Program-made: the position numbers and the translations under genes
The notes under the pieces: model-generated
What the model was told of the DNA's origin: nothing
Seen by the model: only the letters and a program-made list of their open reading frames with translations
The model's database searches: none
Part shown: positions 8,483-22,163 of the stretch, one piece after another
Numbering within the stretch: the stretch's first letter is position 1
How the letters are laid out: each line of letters opens with the position of its first letter
Origin: Roseomonas mucosa ATCC BAA-692
Lineage (GTDB): Bacteria > Pseudomonadota > Alphaproteobacteria > Acetobacterales > Acetobacteraceae
Assembly: GCF_000622225.1 (NCBI RefSeq)
Contig: NZ_JHWD01000023.1
Location: forward strand, 1-58,487
Direction of reading: 5' to 3'
DNA length: 58,487 nt

Positions 8483-10587
8483 GGCTTCTCGACCCGTGCG
8501 CCCAGCAGGAGCAGCGAATGCGCCCCCACCGTCACGCTGGTTTCCTCCGGCAGCAGGGAGCGCTCCTCGGCTTCCGGCAGCGCCGTGTCCAGCAGCAGCC
8601 GCCAGGGGAGCACCGGTTCCGGCAACTGGAAGCTCTGTTCCGCGCCGTCGGCATTCAACATCAGCATCACGACCTCGACCCAGCCATCCGCGGCCATGTC
8701 GGCGCGGCGCAGCGTCAACGTCCGGGCCTCGGGCTCGTTCCATGCCTCCGGCTGCATCGGCTGGCCGTGCTGGTCGAACCAGCCGGTGTCCTGCACCCCG
8801 GGGGCGGGCTCGGTGCGGCTGTGGGGGAAGTAGCGGGGGCGGAGCGGGGTCCAGCACTGGCGCAGCCAGGCGAGGCGGGAAACGAATTCGGCGAGCGCCT
8901 GGGCGCGGGGGGTGGCCGCGTGCTCCCAGTCCAGCCAGGAGACCTCGTTGTCCTGGCAATAGGCGTTGTTGTTGCCGCCCTGGGTGCGGTCCATCTCGTC
9001 CCCGGCCAGGAGCATGGGGGTGCCGGCGGACAGGAAGACGGTGCCCAGCAGGGCGCGCTGCAGCCGGGCGCGGGTTTCCAGCACCCAGGGCTGCTGCGTC
9101 CCGCCCTCCACGCCCCAGTTGGCCGAGAAGTTCTCGCCATGGCCGTCCTGGTTGTTCTCGCCATTGGCCTCGTTGTGGCGGCGGGCGTAGGAGACGAGGT
9201 CGCGCAGGGTGAAGCCGTCATGCGCGGCCACGAAGTTCACCGAGGCCCAGGGCTGGCGGCGGCGGCGGTCGAAGATCTCGCTGGAGCCGGTGAGGCGGCT
9301 GGCGAGGCCGGGGCGCAGGCCGGAATCGCCGCGCCAGAAGCGGCGCACGTCGTCGCGGAAGCGGTCGTTCCATTCGGCGAAGCCCGGCGGGTGGTTGCCG
9401 AGCTGGTAGCCGCCGGGGCCGATGTCCCAGGGCTCCGAGATCAGCTTGACCTGGGACAGGACCGGGTCCTGGCGCAGCACGTCGAAGAAGCCGGCACCAG
9501 GGTCGAAGCCGCTTGCCTCCCGCCCCAGGATGGTGCCGAGGTCGAAGCGGAAGCCGTCGACGCGGTAGGTCTGCACCCAGTGGCGCAGGCTGTCGGTCAC
9601 CATCTGCAGCACGCGCGGATGGGCGATGTTCAGCGTGTTGCCGGTGCCGGTGTCGTTGATGTGGACGCGCTCGTCGCCGGGCAGGAGGCGGTAGTAGCTG
9701 GCGTTGTCGAGGCCCCGCCAGGACAGGGTCGGGCCCATCTCGTTGCCCTCGGCCGTGTGGTTGTACACGACGTCGAGGATCACCTCGATCCCGGCAGCAT
9801 GGAGCTGACGGATGGCGACCTTGATCTCCTTCAGCGAGCCGGTGCTGAGATAGGCGGCTTCCGGCGCAAAGAAGTTCAGGGTGGAATAGCCCCAGTAGTT
9901 GCGCAGGCTCTTCTGCACCAGGAAGCGGTCCTGCAGGAAGGCGTGCACGGGCAGCAGCTCCACTGCCGTGATGCCCAGGCGCAGCATGTGCTCGATCATG
10001 CGCGGGTCGGACAGGCCGGCGAAGGTGCCGCGCAGGCGTGGATGCAGGGCGCTGTGGCGCATGGTGAGGCCGCGCAGGTGCGCCTCGTAGATCACCGTGT
10101 CCGTCCAGGGCGTGGCGGGGGGGCGGTCGTCGCCCCAGGTGAAGCTCTCGTCCACCACCAGGGCCTTGGGCATGGCCACGGCACTGTCGCGGCGGTCGAA
10201 GGAAAGGTCCTCGCGGCTGTTGCCGACGCGGTAGCCGAAGAGCGCGTCGGACCAGGTGACCTGCCCGACCAGCTTGCGGGCATAGGGGTCGAGCAGCAGC
10301 TTGTGCGGGTTGAAGCGGTGGCCGCGCCGGGGCTCGTAGGGGCCATGGGCGCGCAGCCCGTAGACGAGGCCGGGCTGCGCGCCGGGGAGATAGCCGTGCC
10401 AGACCTCGTCGGTGCATTCCGGCAAGGCGTAGCGGGCCAGCTCCTTGCGGCCCGTGGCGTTGAAGACGCAGACCTCGATCTTTTCCGCATGGGCGGAGAA
10501 GACCGCGAAGTTGACCCCGAGACCGTCCCAATAGGCTCCGAGCGGATAAGGCCGCCCGGGGGCGAGGCGATCAGGGGGTAGGGCCAT
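8479..10587 (-). CDS. glgX: Glycogen debranching enzyme
   Basis: A GH13 isoamylase-type debranching enzyme of about 702 residues that hydrolyses alpha-1,6 branches of glycogen. It opens with a CBM48-like domain ([22 protein letters not shown]) and carries the barrel motifs [24 protein letters not shown] (nucleophile Asp), LISEPWDIG (Glu) and [11 protein letters not shown] (Asp). I chose the ATG at 10587 ([11 protein letters not shown]) rather than 10617 because conserved sequence begins there and a GGAG lies 12 bases upstream. It overlaps the end of glgB by 17 bp and treZ by four, as part of one transcription unit. Confidence 0.94.
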   Translation of the reverse strand: MALPPDRLAPGRPYPLGAYWDGLGVNFAVFSAHAEKIEVCVFNATGRKELARYALPECTDEVWHGYLPGAQPGLVYGLRAHGPYEPRRGHRFNPHKLLLDPYARKLVGQVTWSDALFGYRVGNSREDLSFDRRDSAVAMPKALVVDESFTWGDDRPPATPWTDTVIYEAHLRGLTMRHSALHPRLRGTFAGLSDPRMIEHMLRLGITAVELLPVHAFLQDRFLVQKSLRNYWGYSTLNFFAPEAAYLSTGSLKEIKVAIRQLHAAGIEVILDVVYNHTAEGNEMGPTLSWRGLDNASYYRLLPGDERVHINDTGTGNTLNIAHPRVLQMVTDSLRHWVQTYRVDGFRFDLGTILGREASGFDPGAGFFDVLRQDPVLSQVKLISEPWDIGPGGYQLGNHPPGFAEWNDRFRDDVRRFWRGDSGLRPGLASRLTGSSEIFDRRRRQPWASVNFVAAHDGFTLRDLVSYARRHNEANGENNQDGHGENFSANWGVEGGTQQPWVLETRARLQRALLGTVFLSAGTPMLLAGDEMDRTQGGNNNAYCQDNEVSWLDWEHAATPRAQALAEFVSRLAWLRQCWTPLRPRYFPHSRTEPAPGVQDTGWFDQHGQPMQPEAWNEPEARTLTLRRADMAADGWVEVVMLMLNADGAEQSFQLPEPVLPWRLLLDTALPEAEERSLLPEETSVTVGAHSLLLLGARVEKP

Positions 10588-12770
10588 GCGTGTTGAGTGC
10601 TCCGGGGGACAGCACAATCGTAGCGAGCGGTGGCAGGATGAGCGAGAGCGATTGCGCCTGCCCGTGGCTGGGCAGATCCTCGGCCATCACGCCGCCGGCA
10701 TTGCCCAGGTTGCTGCCGCCGTAGTTGCCGGCATCGCTGTTCAGCAGCTCGTGCCACCAGCCGCCCCCATGCCCACTGGCCGGGACGCCGATGCGGTAGC
10801 CCTCGCGCGGCACCGGGGTGAGGTTGCAGACCACGAGTGCCGGCGGGTCGCCATCCTGGCCGCGGCGGAGATAGGCGAAGACGCTTTGCGCGCTGTCGTC
10901 GCCGATCACCCATTCGAAGCCCGCGGGTTCCGCGTCGAGACGGTGCAGGGCGGGCAGGCCGCGGTAGAGCGCGTTGAGGTCGCGGACGAGGTCCTGCATG
11001 CCGCGATGCCCGGGATCGTCCAGCAGGTGCCAGGGCAGGGCGGCGTCGTGGTTCCATTCCGTCGGCTGGGCAAGCTCGATGCCCATGAAGATCAGCTTCT
11101 TGCCCGGATGGGTCCACATGAAGGAAAGGTAGGCGCGCAGGTTGGCGCGCTTCTGCCAGTCGTCGCCGGGCATCTTGCCGAGCAGCGAGCCCTTGCCATG
11201 CACCACCTCGTCATGGCTGAGCGGCAGCACGAACTTCTCGGAGAAGGCATAGACGAGGCCGAAGGTCATGCTGTCGTGGTGCCAGCGGCGGTTGACTGGG
11301 TTCTCCTGCATGTAGTGGAGCGTGTCGTGCATCCACCCCATGTTCCACTTGTAGGAAAAGCCGAGCCCGCCCTCGCTGACCGGCTTCGTCACGCCCGGCC
11401 AGGCGGTGGATTCCTCTGCGATCACCACCGCGCCGGGGCAGCGTTCGGCGACCGCCGTGTTCAGCTCGCGCAGGAAGGCCACGGCCTCCAGGTTCTCGCG
11501 GCCGCCATACTGGTTGGGGACCCATTCGCCCTGCTTGCGGGAGTAGTCGCGGTAGAGCATCGAGGCCACGGCGTCCACGCGCAGCCCGTCCACGTGGTAG
11601 TGCTCCAGCCAGAAGAGGCCGGAGGCGATCAGGAAGCCGCGCACCTCGTTGCGGCCGAAATTGTAGATCAGCGTGTTCCAGTCCTGATGGAACCCCTCGC
11701 GCGGGTCGGCGTGCTCGTAGAGGGCGGTGCCGTCGAAATGGCCCATGCCGTGGGCGTCGGTCGGGAAGTGGGCCGGCACCCAGTCGAGCAGGACGCCGAT
11801 GCCCGCCTGGTGGCAGCGGTCCACGAAGCGGGCGAAGCCGTCCGGCGTGCCGAAGCGTGCCGTGGGGGCGAAGAGGCCGAGCGGCTGGTAGCCCCAGGAG
11901 CCGCCGAAGGGATGTTCCATGACGGGCAGCAGCTCGACATGGGTGAAGCCCATCTCCGCCACATAGGGGATCAGCCGGTCGGCCAGGCCCTCCCAGTCCG
12001 GCGCATGGCCGTCCTCGGCCTTCCACCAGGAGGTCGGGTGGACCTCGTAGATGGCGATCGGCGCGTCGGGCGCGTGGCGGGCGGCACGGCCGGCCATCCA
12101 TTCCGCGTCCTGCCATTCGTGCGGCGTCGGGTCCGCCACCACGGAGGCGGTGGCGGGGGCGAGCTCCGAGGCCAGGGCGACGGGATCGGCCTTCAGCGGC
12201 AGCATGGCGCCGCCGGGGCCGCGGATCTCGTACTTGTAGGCGGTGCCGGGGGTGAGGCGGGGGATGAAGAGCTCCCAGATCCCGGCCTCCCGCCGCAGGC
12301 GCATCGGGTGGCGGCGGCCGTCCCAGCTGTTGAAGCCGCCGACCACCGAGACACGCTCGGCATTCGGGGCCCAGACGGCGAAGCGCACGCCGGGAACGCC
12401 GCCGAGGGTCATCGCCTGGGCGCCGAAGACGCGGCCCATCTCCCGGTGCCGGCCCTCGGCGAAGAGGTAGAGGTCCATGTCGCCGAGCAGCAGGCCGAAG
12501 CTGTAGGGGTCCTCGGTCTCCTGCACGCCGCCGGGCCATTCGACGCGGAAGCGGTAGGGGCGGGCATCGGGGACGGGAGCCTCGAAGACGCCGGCGGGGT
12601 GGATGCGCTCCATCGGCGCCAGGACCTCGCCGCTTTCCGCGTCGAGGAGTTCCACAGCCTTCGCGCCCGGCTGGAAGGTCAGGACCGTTTTACCCCCGGG
12701 GCCGTCATGGGCGCCCAGGATGGCGAAGGGATCTCCGTGGCGGCCCTCGGCGAGGGCCTGGATGGCGGCA

Positions 12771-12781
<11 letters not shown>
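10571..12781 (-). CDS. glgB: 1,4-alpha-glucan branching enzyme
   Basis: A 736-residue GH13_9 enzyme that makes alpha-1,6 branches. It has the double N-terminal module (about 1–110 then CBM48 with [21 protein letters not shown]) followed by the catalytic barrel with [30 protein letters not shown] (nucleophile Asp), [14 protein letters not shown] (Glu) and [14 protein letters not shown] (Asp). In the GlgE pathway GlgB branches the linear chains extended by GlgE. The start at 12781 overlaps the treS stop region by 11 bp; the end overlaps glgX. Length and domain order are typical. Confidence 0.95.
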
Positions 12782-16025
<3,244 letters not shown>

Positions 16026-16041
16026 CTCGGTTCGTTCGCTC

Positions 16042-19000
16042 TCAAGCCCCGAAGGGCGTACCGGTGGGGCGCAGGCGCCAGATGGCGAAGGGCAGGTCGG
16101 CGGGATCGAGGCGCAGGTGCTGCATCTTGCCGGCGAAGGTGAGGCGGTTGCCGCGCATCAGGTCCTCCGCCTCGATCGAGGCATGGTCGGGCAGGCCCCA
16201 TTCCCAGAGAGGCACCTCGAAACTGGCCTCCTGCGCGTTGAAGGGGTCCATGCTCACCGCGACCAGCAGGCAGTTCGAGCGGTCCGGCGTCGCCTTGCCG
16301 AAATAGAGGATGCTGTCGTTGAAGGCGTTGTGGAAGGTGACGCCCAGGTGGCTGTGCAACGCCGGGTTCTCGCGGCGGATGGCGTTCAGCCGGGTGATCT
16401 CGGCGACGATGTTGCCGGGGCGGTCGTGGTCCCAGGCGCGGATCTCGTACTTCTCGCTGTCGAGGTATTCCTCCTTGCCCGGGGCGACGGGCGTGGCCTC
16501 GCAGAGCTCGAAGCCGTTGTAGACGCCCCAGAGCCCCGAGAGCGTGGCGGCCAGCGCGGCGCGGATCAGGTGGCCGGGGCGGCTGCTGGTCTGGAGGAAC
16601 TTCGGGTTGATGTCCGGCGTGTTGACGAAGAAATGCGGCCGGAAGAACTCCTTCGGCGCCGTCGTCGTCAGCTCCGTCAGGTATTCCTGCATCTCGGCCT
16701 TGGTGTTGCGCCAGGTGAAGTAGGTGTAGCTCTGCGAGTAGCCGACCTTGGCCAGCCGGTACATCACCTTGGGGCGGGTGAAGGCCTCGGAGAGGAAGAT
16801 CGTGTCGGGGAAACGGGCCTTCACCTCCGCGATCATCCATTCCCAGAAGGGCAGAGGCTTGGTGTGCGGGTTGTCCACGCGGAAGGTGCGGATGCCGCGC
16901 TCCGCCCAGAACAGCACCGAGTCCCGCAGCGCGATCCAGAGCGAGGGCATCGCGCCCTCGGCGTAGAAATCGACGTTGACGATGTCCTCGTACTTCTTGG
17001 GCGGGTTCTCGGCGTACTTGATGGTGCCGTCGGGGCGCCAGTCGAACCATTCCGGATGCTCGCGCAGCCAGGGATGGTCGGGGGAGCACTGGATGGCGAA
17101 GTCCATCGCCAGTTCCAGCCCTTGGTCCGCCGCGGCCTGGCGCAGGCGCTCGAAATCCTCCAGCGAGCCGAGCTCGGGGTGCAGCGCCTCGTGGCCGCCA
17201 TCCTCGGAGCCGATGGCATAGGGGCTGCCGGGATCGTCTGGGCCGGGGGTGAGGGTGTTGTTGCGGCCCTTGCGGTTCTTCCGGCCGATCGGGTGGATCG
17301 GCGGGAAGTAGAGCACGTCGAAGCCCATGGCGCGGATGCGCGGAAGCTGGCCGATCACGTCGTCGAAGGTGCCGTGACGCTTCGGATCGCCGCTCTGCGA
17401 GCGCGGGAAGATCTCGTACCAGCTCGCGAAGCGGGCGGCGGTGCGCTCGACCTCCACGGGCATCGGCGCGGAGCGGAGGCGGTGCGGACGGTCGTCGGCG
17501 CTGGCCATCATCGCCGCCGTGTCGGGGGCGAGAAGCAGGGCGAGGCGTTCCGCATCCGCCGCGTCCAGCAGGCGGGCGGCGAGGGCGGCGAGGCCCGGGA
17601 TGTCGGAGCCGGCGCGGTCGGCGGCGGCGGCGACCAGCCGGCGGCCTTCCTCCAGCTCCAGATGCACCGGCACGCCTGCCGTGTGCTTCTTGCCCAGCTC
17701 GTCGCGGAAGGCGGCGAAGACGTCGATCCAGCCTTCCACGGCGAAGACGTGGCGGCCCAGGCGTTCCAGCGGGAAGGTGGCCGACCAGCGGTCGTTGCTA
17801 ACCAGCGTCATCGGCGCCTCGCGCCATTCCGTCTCGTCGGCGGCGCGCCAGAGCAGGGCGGCGTTCAGCTTGCCGTGGCCGTCGGTGAAGATGTCGGCCT
17901 CCACGGCCACCACCTCGCCGACGATGCGTTTGGCAGGGAAGCGGCCGTCATCCACGACGGGGGTGATCGCCTCGATGGCGATGCGGGGGCTTTCCACTGC
18001 CTCCTCCGCCGGCAGTTCGGAGGCGTCGCGCAGGATCGGCCGGCCGCGCTTCGCCGTGGCGGCGACCACCCCGCCGGGCTCCAGGCGCAGCGGCGTGCCG
18101 GGCACCAGCGCCTGGGTGGAAGAACCGCCGGGCACGGCGAAGCCGCCCAGCATGCCGCCCAGTTCCGGCAGCACCGTCTCCGGCATCAGGTCGCGGCTGT
18201 TCCGCACGTCCGGGTTGGCGAGGATCAGCGCCGCCGCCCCGGCGGCCCGCGCGTCGCGCCCGTCGAGGCGCAGCACCGCCGCCACCGGGGCGCCCGGTGC
18301 GGCGACGGAGCGGGTCTCGCCCCCGGCCATGGGCGCGAGGCGGCGGGCCAGGGCGGTCGCCTCGCGGAGCGCGGCGGAAAGGTCATAGGGCGCGTTGTCG
18401 CGCAGCCAGGCCCAGTCCCCGGCCCGGACATGGGCGGGGTCGAGTGGCGTGCGGGCGCCGGCTTCGAAGCCCATGGGCACTAGCAGCCCGTCGCCGAAGC
18501 CGGCGGCGAAGGCCAGGGCGCGGCGGGCGATGCGTTCGCGCAGGGTGGGGTCGTGCCGGTCCGCCGCCACGCGGGTGCCGAAGGGGGCCTCGGGGAAGGC
18601 CAGGGGTGGGGCGATGACGGCGAGGGCGTCGCGCTCCTCGAAGAGCCAGGGGGAGCGGTAGTCCCACCAGGCAGCGGAGCTGGCGGTGGCGGCGAAGCCC
18701 AGCCCGGCGAGGCGCGGCAGGACGTCACGGGGCAGGCCGGTGGTCCAGGCGATGAAGCGGGCGCCGGGGGCGGCGGCGATCAGGCGGCGCCAGGCCTCGG
18801 GCGGGATTTCCTCCGGTTCCTCGCAGCGGAAGCCCGACACGCCGGCCTGGGTCCAGAGGCGCAGGCGCTCCGCCCACCAGGTGGCGAGGCCTTCCTGCCG
18901 CAGGTCGCCGCGGACGGAGCCGCGCAGGGCGGGATCGGTGCGCGGATCGGGGCGCCGCCCGGCCGGATCGGCGAACCAGCCGGGATGCTGCGCGCGCAGG

Positions 19001-19353
19001 GTGCTGTCCTCGGCGACCCGTTCGGGAATGAGGTCGAGGCAAAGGGCCAGCCCCTCCGCGCGGCAGGCGGCGGCGATGCGGGACAGCGCCTCGGTGCCGT
19101 CCTCCCCGGCCTCCAGCAGCGGGTGCGGGCGGTCGTGGTCGGAAACGTGAAACAGGTTGCCGGAGGCGCCGGTGGCGAAGACCGGCGGGATGGCCACGCC
19201 GCCGAAGCCCAGCCCGGCGATGCGGGCCAGTTCCGGCCCCCAGCCGCGCAGGGGGCCAAGCATCAGGGGGTGGAGGTAGTAGAGGGGCGGCATGGAGCGG
19301 CCGGCCAGGGCGACGTCATGCGAGGTCTCGGGGGAGGTCTCGTGGATGTTCAT
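16042..19353 (-). CDS. glgE: GlgE maltosyltransferase with an extra N-terminal amylase-like domain
   Basis: A 1103-residue protein. Residues about 455–1103 are GlgE (GH13_3), which adds maltose from maltose-1-phosphate to alpha-1,4-glucan; motifs include [32 protein letters not shown] (nucleophile Asp), [10 protein letters not shown] (Glu) and [10 protein letters not shown] (Asp). Residues about 20–345 form a second alpha-amylase-like domain ([30 protein letters not shown]) in which the position of the usual nucleophile Asp reads Glu (about 178), so it may not be catalytic. Plain GlgE proteins are about 660–700 residues. It is the first gene of the glucan/trehalose cluster; AGGA sits just upstream of the ATG. 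Confidence 0.93.
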   Translation of the reverse strand: MNIHETSPETSHDVALAGRSMPPLYYLHPLMLGPLRGWGPELARIAGLGFGGVAIPPVFATGASGNLFHVSDHDRPHPLLEAGEDGTEALSRIAAACRAEGLALCLDLIPERVAEDSTLRAQHPGWFADPAGRRPDPRTDPALRGSVRGDLRQEGLATWWAERLRLWTQAGVSGFRCEEPEEIPPEAWRRLIAAAPGARFIAWTTGLPRDVLPRLAGLGFAATASSAAWWDYRSPWLFEERDALAVIAPPLAFPEAPFGTRVAADRHDPTLRERIARRALAFAAGFGDGLLVPMGFEAGARTPLDPAHVRAGDWAWLRDNAPYDLSAALREATALARRLAPMAGGETRSVAAPGAPVAAVLRLDGRDARAAGAAALILANPDVRNSRDLMPETVLPELGGMLGGFAVPGGSSTQALVPGTPLRLEPGGVVAATAKRGRPILRDASELPAEEAVESPRIAIEAITPVVDDGRFPAKRIVGEVVAVEADIFTDGHGKLNAALLWRAADETEWREAPMTLVSNDRWSATFPLERLGRHVFAVEGWIDVFAAFRDELGKKHTAGVPVHLELEEGRRLVAAAADRAGSDIPGLAALAARLLDAADAERLALLLAPDTAAMMASADDRPHRLRSAPMPVEVERTAARFASWYEIFPRSQSGDPKRHGTFDDVIGQLPRIRAMGFDVLYFPPIHPIGRKNRKGRNNTLTPGPDDPGSPYAIGSEDGGHEALHPELGSLEDFERLRQAAADQGLELAMDFAIQCSPDHPWLREHPEWFDWRPDGTIKYAENPPKKYEDIVNVDFYAEGAMPSLWIALRDSVLFWAERGIRTFRVDNPHTKPLPFWEWMIAEVKARFPDTIFLSEAFTRPKVMYRLAKVGYSQSYTYFTWRNTKAEMQEYLTELTTTAPKEFFRPHFFVNTPDINPKFLQTSSRPGHLIRAALAATLSGLWGVYNGFELCEATPVAPGKEEYLDSEKYEIRAWDHDRPGNIVAEITRLNAIRRENPALHSHLGVTFHNAFNDSILYFGKATPDRSNCLLVAVSMDPFNAQEASFEVPLWEWGLPDHASIEAEDLMRGNRLTFAGKMQHLRLDPADLPFAIWRLRPTGTPFGA

Positions 19354-19606
19354 GGTCCTGGGCGCGTTCCGTTGGCCGGTCTCCGGGCTGTGGGCCCGGC
19401 GGCCGGTTCTGGCGGGAGGAGACGGTCATCGCAGCCCCCGAGGGAGTGGCCAAGCGAGCGGACTCGCAACTGGTCGTGATGCCCCCGGATGCCCCGACGG
19501 GAGTGCAACGCGAGGTGAGCGGATCGGTTGACCTCGCATGTCGCCGCCCTTCGCCGGGATCGGTCCGGCGGCCGCCGCGCCATCCGGCGCAGGAGAAGGA
19601 GCAGCC

Positions 19607-20053
19607 ATGCCTTGGATTCTGTGGGGGTTGGCCCTGCTGGCCGGTGCGCTGAACACGGTCCAGTCCGGCACCAACGCGACGCTCAACAAGGTGCTGGGCC
19701 AGCCGGTCCTGGCCGCGCTGGCGGTCTATGCGGGCGGCGTCGCGGGGGCGCTGCTGGCCTCGCCCTTTCTCGGGCTGTCGTGGCGGGGCCTGGGCGGGCG
19801 GGCGGGGCAGGTGCCCTGGTGGGGCTGGATCGGCGGCCTGCTCGGGGCGGTCTATGTGCTGGTGACGCTGACCTCGGCGCAGAAGCTGGGTGCCGGTCCC
19901 TACACCGCCCTCACCCTGACCGCGGCGGTGGTGACCTCCGTGCTGCTCGACCATTTCGGCCTTGTCGGCTTCGAGGTGCGCTCCCTGAGCCTGCTGCGGG
20001 TGCTGGGCTGCGCGCTGATGGTCGGCGGGGTCGTGCTGATCGCGCGCTACTAG
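19607..20053 (+). CDS. YdcZ/DUF606-family DMT-type membrane protein
   Basis: A 148-residue integral membrane protein with about five hydrophobic helices (MPWILWGLALLAGALNTVQ, LAALAVYAGGVAGALLASP, WIGGLLGAVYVLVTL, ALTLTAAVVTSVLLDHFGLVGF, LLRVLGCALMVGGVVLIARY). The LNTVQSGTNATLNK start and the final GCALMVGGVVLI are typical of the half-size drug/metabolite transporter family YdcZ (DUF606). The ATG at 19607 follows AGGAGAAGGAGC and was preferred to upstream starts, which would add a non-hydrophobic leader. Substrate unknown. It is divergent from glgE and followed 68 bp later by the hydrolase gene on the same strand. Confidence 0.85.
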   Translation: MPWILWGLALLAGALNTVQSGTNATLNKVLGQPVLAALAVYAGGVAGALLASPFLGLSWRGLGGRAGQVPWWGWIGGLLGAVYVLVTLTSAQKLGAGPYTALTLTAAVVTSVLLDHFGLVGFEVRSLSLLRVLGCALMVGGVVLIARY

Positions 20054-20121
20054 GGGAGATGCGAGGGAGGGGGGCGGAGGTTCCGCCGCAACAAGGCGCA
20101 TGCGCCGGCGTTCATCCGGTC

Positions 20122-20949
20122 ATGCGTATTCACACCCTCCACTGCGGCTGCATGCGTCCCTTCGGGGGCGGGCTATGGGATGGGCTGACGCCCGGCATGG
20201 GGCCGTCGCGCCTGACCTGCCGCTGCCTTCTCGCCGAATCGGAGGATGGGCTGGTGCTGGTGGATACCGGCTTCGGCATGGGGGATGTCTTCGACCCGGA
20301 GGCGCGCCTGCCAGGCGTCGCGCGCCATGCCACGCGGGTCCGGGTCGCGCCGGAGGATACGGCGATCGTCCAGGTCCGGACCCTGGGTTTCGACCCCAAG
20401 GATGTGCGCCATATCGTGATGACGCATCTCGACTACGACCATGCGGGCGGACTCACGGATTTTCCCTGGGCGACGGTGCATGTGTCGGGGCGGGAGGCGC
20501 GGGATGCGCGTGCGCGGCGGGGGCTGACGGGGGCGATGCGCTACCGGCCCGGACAGCTTCGGCGCGACATGCGGGAGCACGACCGGCTCGGCCAGAACTG
20601 GTTCGGCTTCGCGGCGTTTCGCGAGGGGCTGCCGCCCGGCTTCGTGCTGGTGCCGCTGCCCGGCCACACGGCGGGGCATTGCGGCGTCGCGGTCCGGACC
20701 GGGGCGGGCTGGCTGCTGCATGCGGGCGATGCGGTGTTCAACCTGCGCGAGTTGCGGGCTGCGCCGCGCTGCCCGCCTTTCGCCCTGGCCTATGAGACGA
20801 TGATGCAGCGGAGCGGGCGCATCGCCGCGGCGTCCCAGGCGGCGCTTCGGGCGCTGCTGCGCGGGCATTCGGACGAGGTCCAGGTCATCTGCACCCATGA
20901 CCCGGTGGCGGACCCGTTCCTGCCGGAGATGGCGTCGCGGGCGGCGTGA
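20122..20949 (+). CDS. Metallo-beta-lactamase-fold hydrolase
   Basis: A 275-residue cytoplasmic MBL-fold protein, begun at ATG 20122 (MRIHTLHCGCMRP). It has the metal motif MTHLDYDHAGG (HxHxDH-type with Leu-Asp-Tyr), then PLPGHTAGHCGV, the bridging Asp in LLHAGDAVFN, and a final His in VICTHDPV. VDTGFGMGD is the usual N-terminal loop. Members with THLDxDHxGG often open lactones or other esters, but a quorum-quenching role cannot be inferred from motifs alone. It lies 68 bp after the YdcZ gene and converges on the aminotransferase gene with a four-base gap. Confidence 0.88.
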   Translation: MRIHTLHCGCMRPFGGGLWDGLTPGMGPSRLTCRCLLAESEDGLVLVDTGFGMGDVFDPEARLPGVARHATRVRVAPEDTAIVQVRTLGFDPKDVRHIVMTHLDYDHAGGLTDFPWATVHVSGREARDARARRGLTGAMRYRPGQLRRDMREHDRLGQNWFGFAAFREGLPPGFVLVPLPGHTAGHCGVAVRTGAGWLLHAGDAVFNLRELRAAPRCPPFALAYETMMQRSGRIAAASQAALRALLRGHSDEVQVICTHDPVADPFLPEMASRAA

Positions 20950-20953
20950 GGGA

Positions 20954-22159
20954 TCAGCCGCCGCGCCCGAGCCAGCGGGCCAGGCGTTCCGGTGCCGCCG
21001 CCATGTCGGCTTCCGGCCCGCAATAGGAGAAGCGCAGGAAGCGGTGGCCACGGGCCGGGTCGAAATCCACGCCGGGGGTGGCGGCGATGCCGGCCTCGGC
21101 CAGCATGGCGGCGCAGAAGGCCACGCTGTCGTTGGTCAGGTGGCCGACATCGCACCAGAGGTAGAAGGCGCCGTCCGCCTGGGCGATGCGGTCGAGGCCG
21201 ATGCCCGGCAGGGCGCGCAGCAGGATGTCGCGGCTGCGGGCATAGGCGGCGCGGTTGGCCTCCAGCTCCTCCGTGCAGTCCATCGCGGCCTGGGCGGCGA
21301 GCTGGGCGATGTGCGGGGCGGAGATGAACATGTTCTGCGCCAGGCATTCCACCGGGCGGAGCAGGTCCTCCGGCAGCAGCATCCAGCCGATGCGCCAGCC
21401 GGTCATGGAGAAGTACTTGCTGAAGCTGTTGACCACCACGGCGCTGGGGCTGAAGGCCGCCGCCGTGGCTTCCTCCACGCCATAGCTGAGGCCGTGGTAG
21501 ATCTCGTCGGAGATGAGGCGCACCCCGTTCGCGTGGCACCAGCGGGCGATGGCGGCGAGCTCGGCGGGTGCGAGCATGGTGCCGGCGGGGTTGCAGGGGG
21601 AGGCGACGATCAGGCCGGCGGGGCGCGGGTCCAGCTTCTCCAGCATCGCCACGGTGGGCTGGAAGCGGGTCGAGGCGTCGCAGGGCAGCGTCAGGGGGCG
21701 CATCCCCAGCGCGGTGAGGATATTGGCGTAGGGCGGGTAGTAGGGCGCCGCCATGGCCACCGTGTCGCCCGGGTCGAAGGCGGCGAGGAAGGCCAGCGGG
21801 AAGGCGCCCGAGGCGCCCACCGTGACGGCGATGCGGTCCACCGGCACGGGCTGGCCATAGTGGCGGGCGTAGCGGAGCGCGATGCGCTCGCGCAGGGGGC
21901 GCAGGCCAAAGGCCTCCGTGTAGCCCATGGGCTCGCTGGCCAGCAGCGCCTTCGCCACGGCCTCGGCGGCGCCGCGCGGGGCGCCGGTGCCGGGCTGGCC
22001 GACCTCCATGCGGAGCACGCCCGGCGCGCCCGGGGGCAGGGCGGCGGCGCGGGCATTGGCCGCCGCGATCACGTCCATGACCAGGAAGGGCGGTGCGTCG
22101 GCGCCGCGCCCCACCTTGAGGCCGGGCCCCGGCCGCGGCTTCCGATGCCCCTGGGTCAT
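20954..22159 (-). CDS. PLP-dependent class I/II aminotransferase
   Basis: A 401-residue fold-type I aminotransferase. Visible landmarks are MGYTEAFGLRPLRERIA, YYPPYANILTALG, SPCNPAGTML (Asn), LISDEIYHGLSYG (Asp/Tyr), the Schiff-base Lys in NSFSKYFSMTGWRIGW and the substrate Arg in RFLRFSYCG. The profile suits an aspartate- or aromatic-type enzyme; the substrate is not determinable. The ATG at 22159 (MTQGHRKPRPG) lies four bases after the stop of the upstream gamma-glutamyltransferase-like gene, so the two are very likely co-transcribed. The longer frame upstream of this ATG overlaps that gene and is not real. Confidence 0.92.
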   Translation of the reverse strand: MTQGHRKPRPGPGLKVGRGADAPPFLVMDVIAAANARAAALPPGAPGVLRMEVGQPGTGAPRGAAEAVAKALLASEPMGYTEAFGLRPLRERIALRYARHYGQPVPVDRIAVTVGASGAFPLAFLAAFDPGDTVAMAAPYYPPYANILTALGMRPLTLPCDASTRFQPTVAMLEKLDPRPAGLIVASPCNPAGTMLAPAELAAIARWCHANGVRLISDEIYHGLSYGVEEATAAAFSPSAVVVNSFSKYFSMTGWRIGWMLLPEDLLRPVECLAQNMFISAPHIAQLAAQAAMDCTEELEANRAAYARSRDILLRALPGIGLDRIAQADGAFYLWCDVGHLTNDSVAFCAAMLAEAGIAATPGVDFDPARGHRFLRFSYCGPEADMAAAPERLARWLGRGG

Positions 22160-22163
22160 GCCG

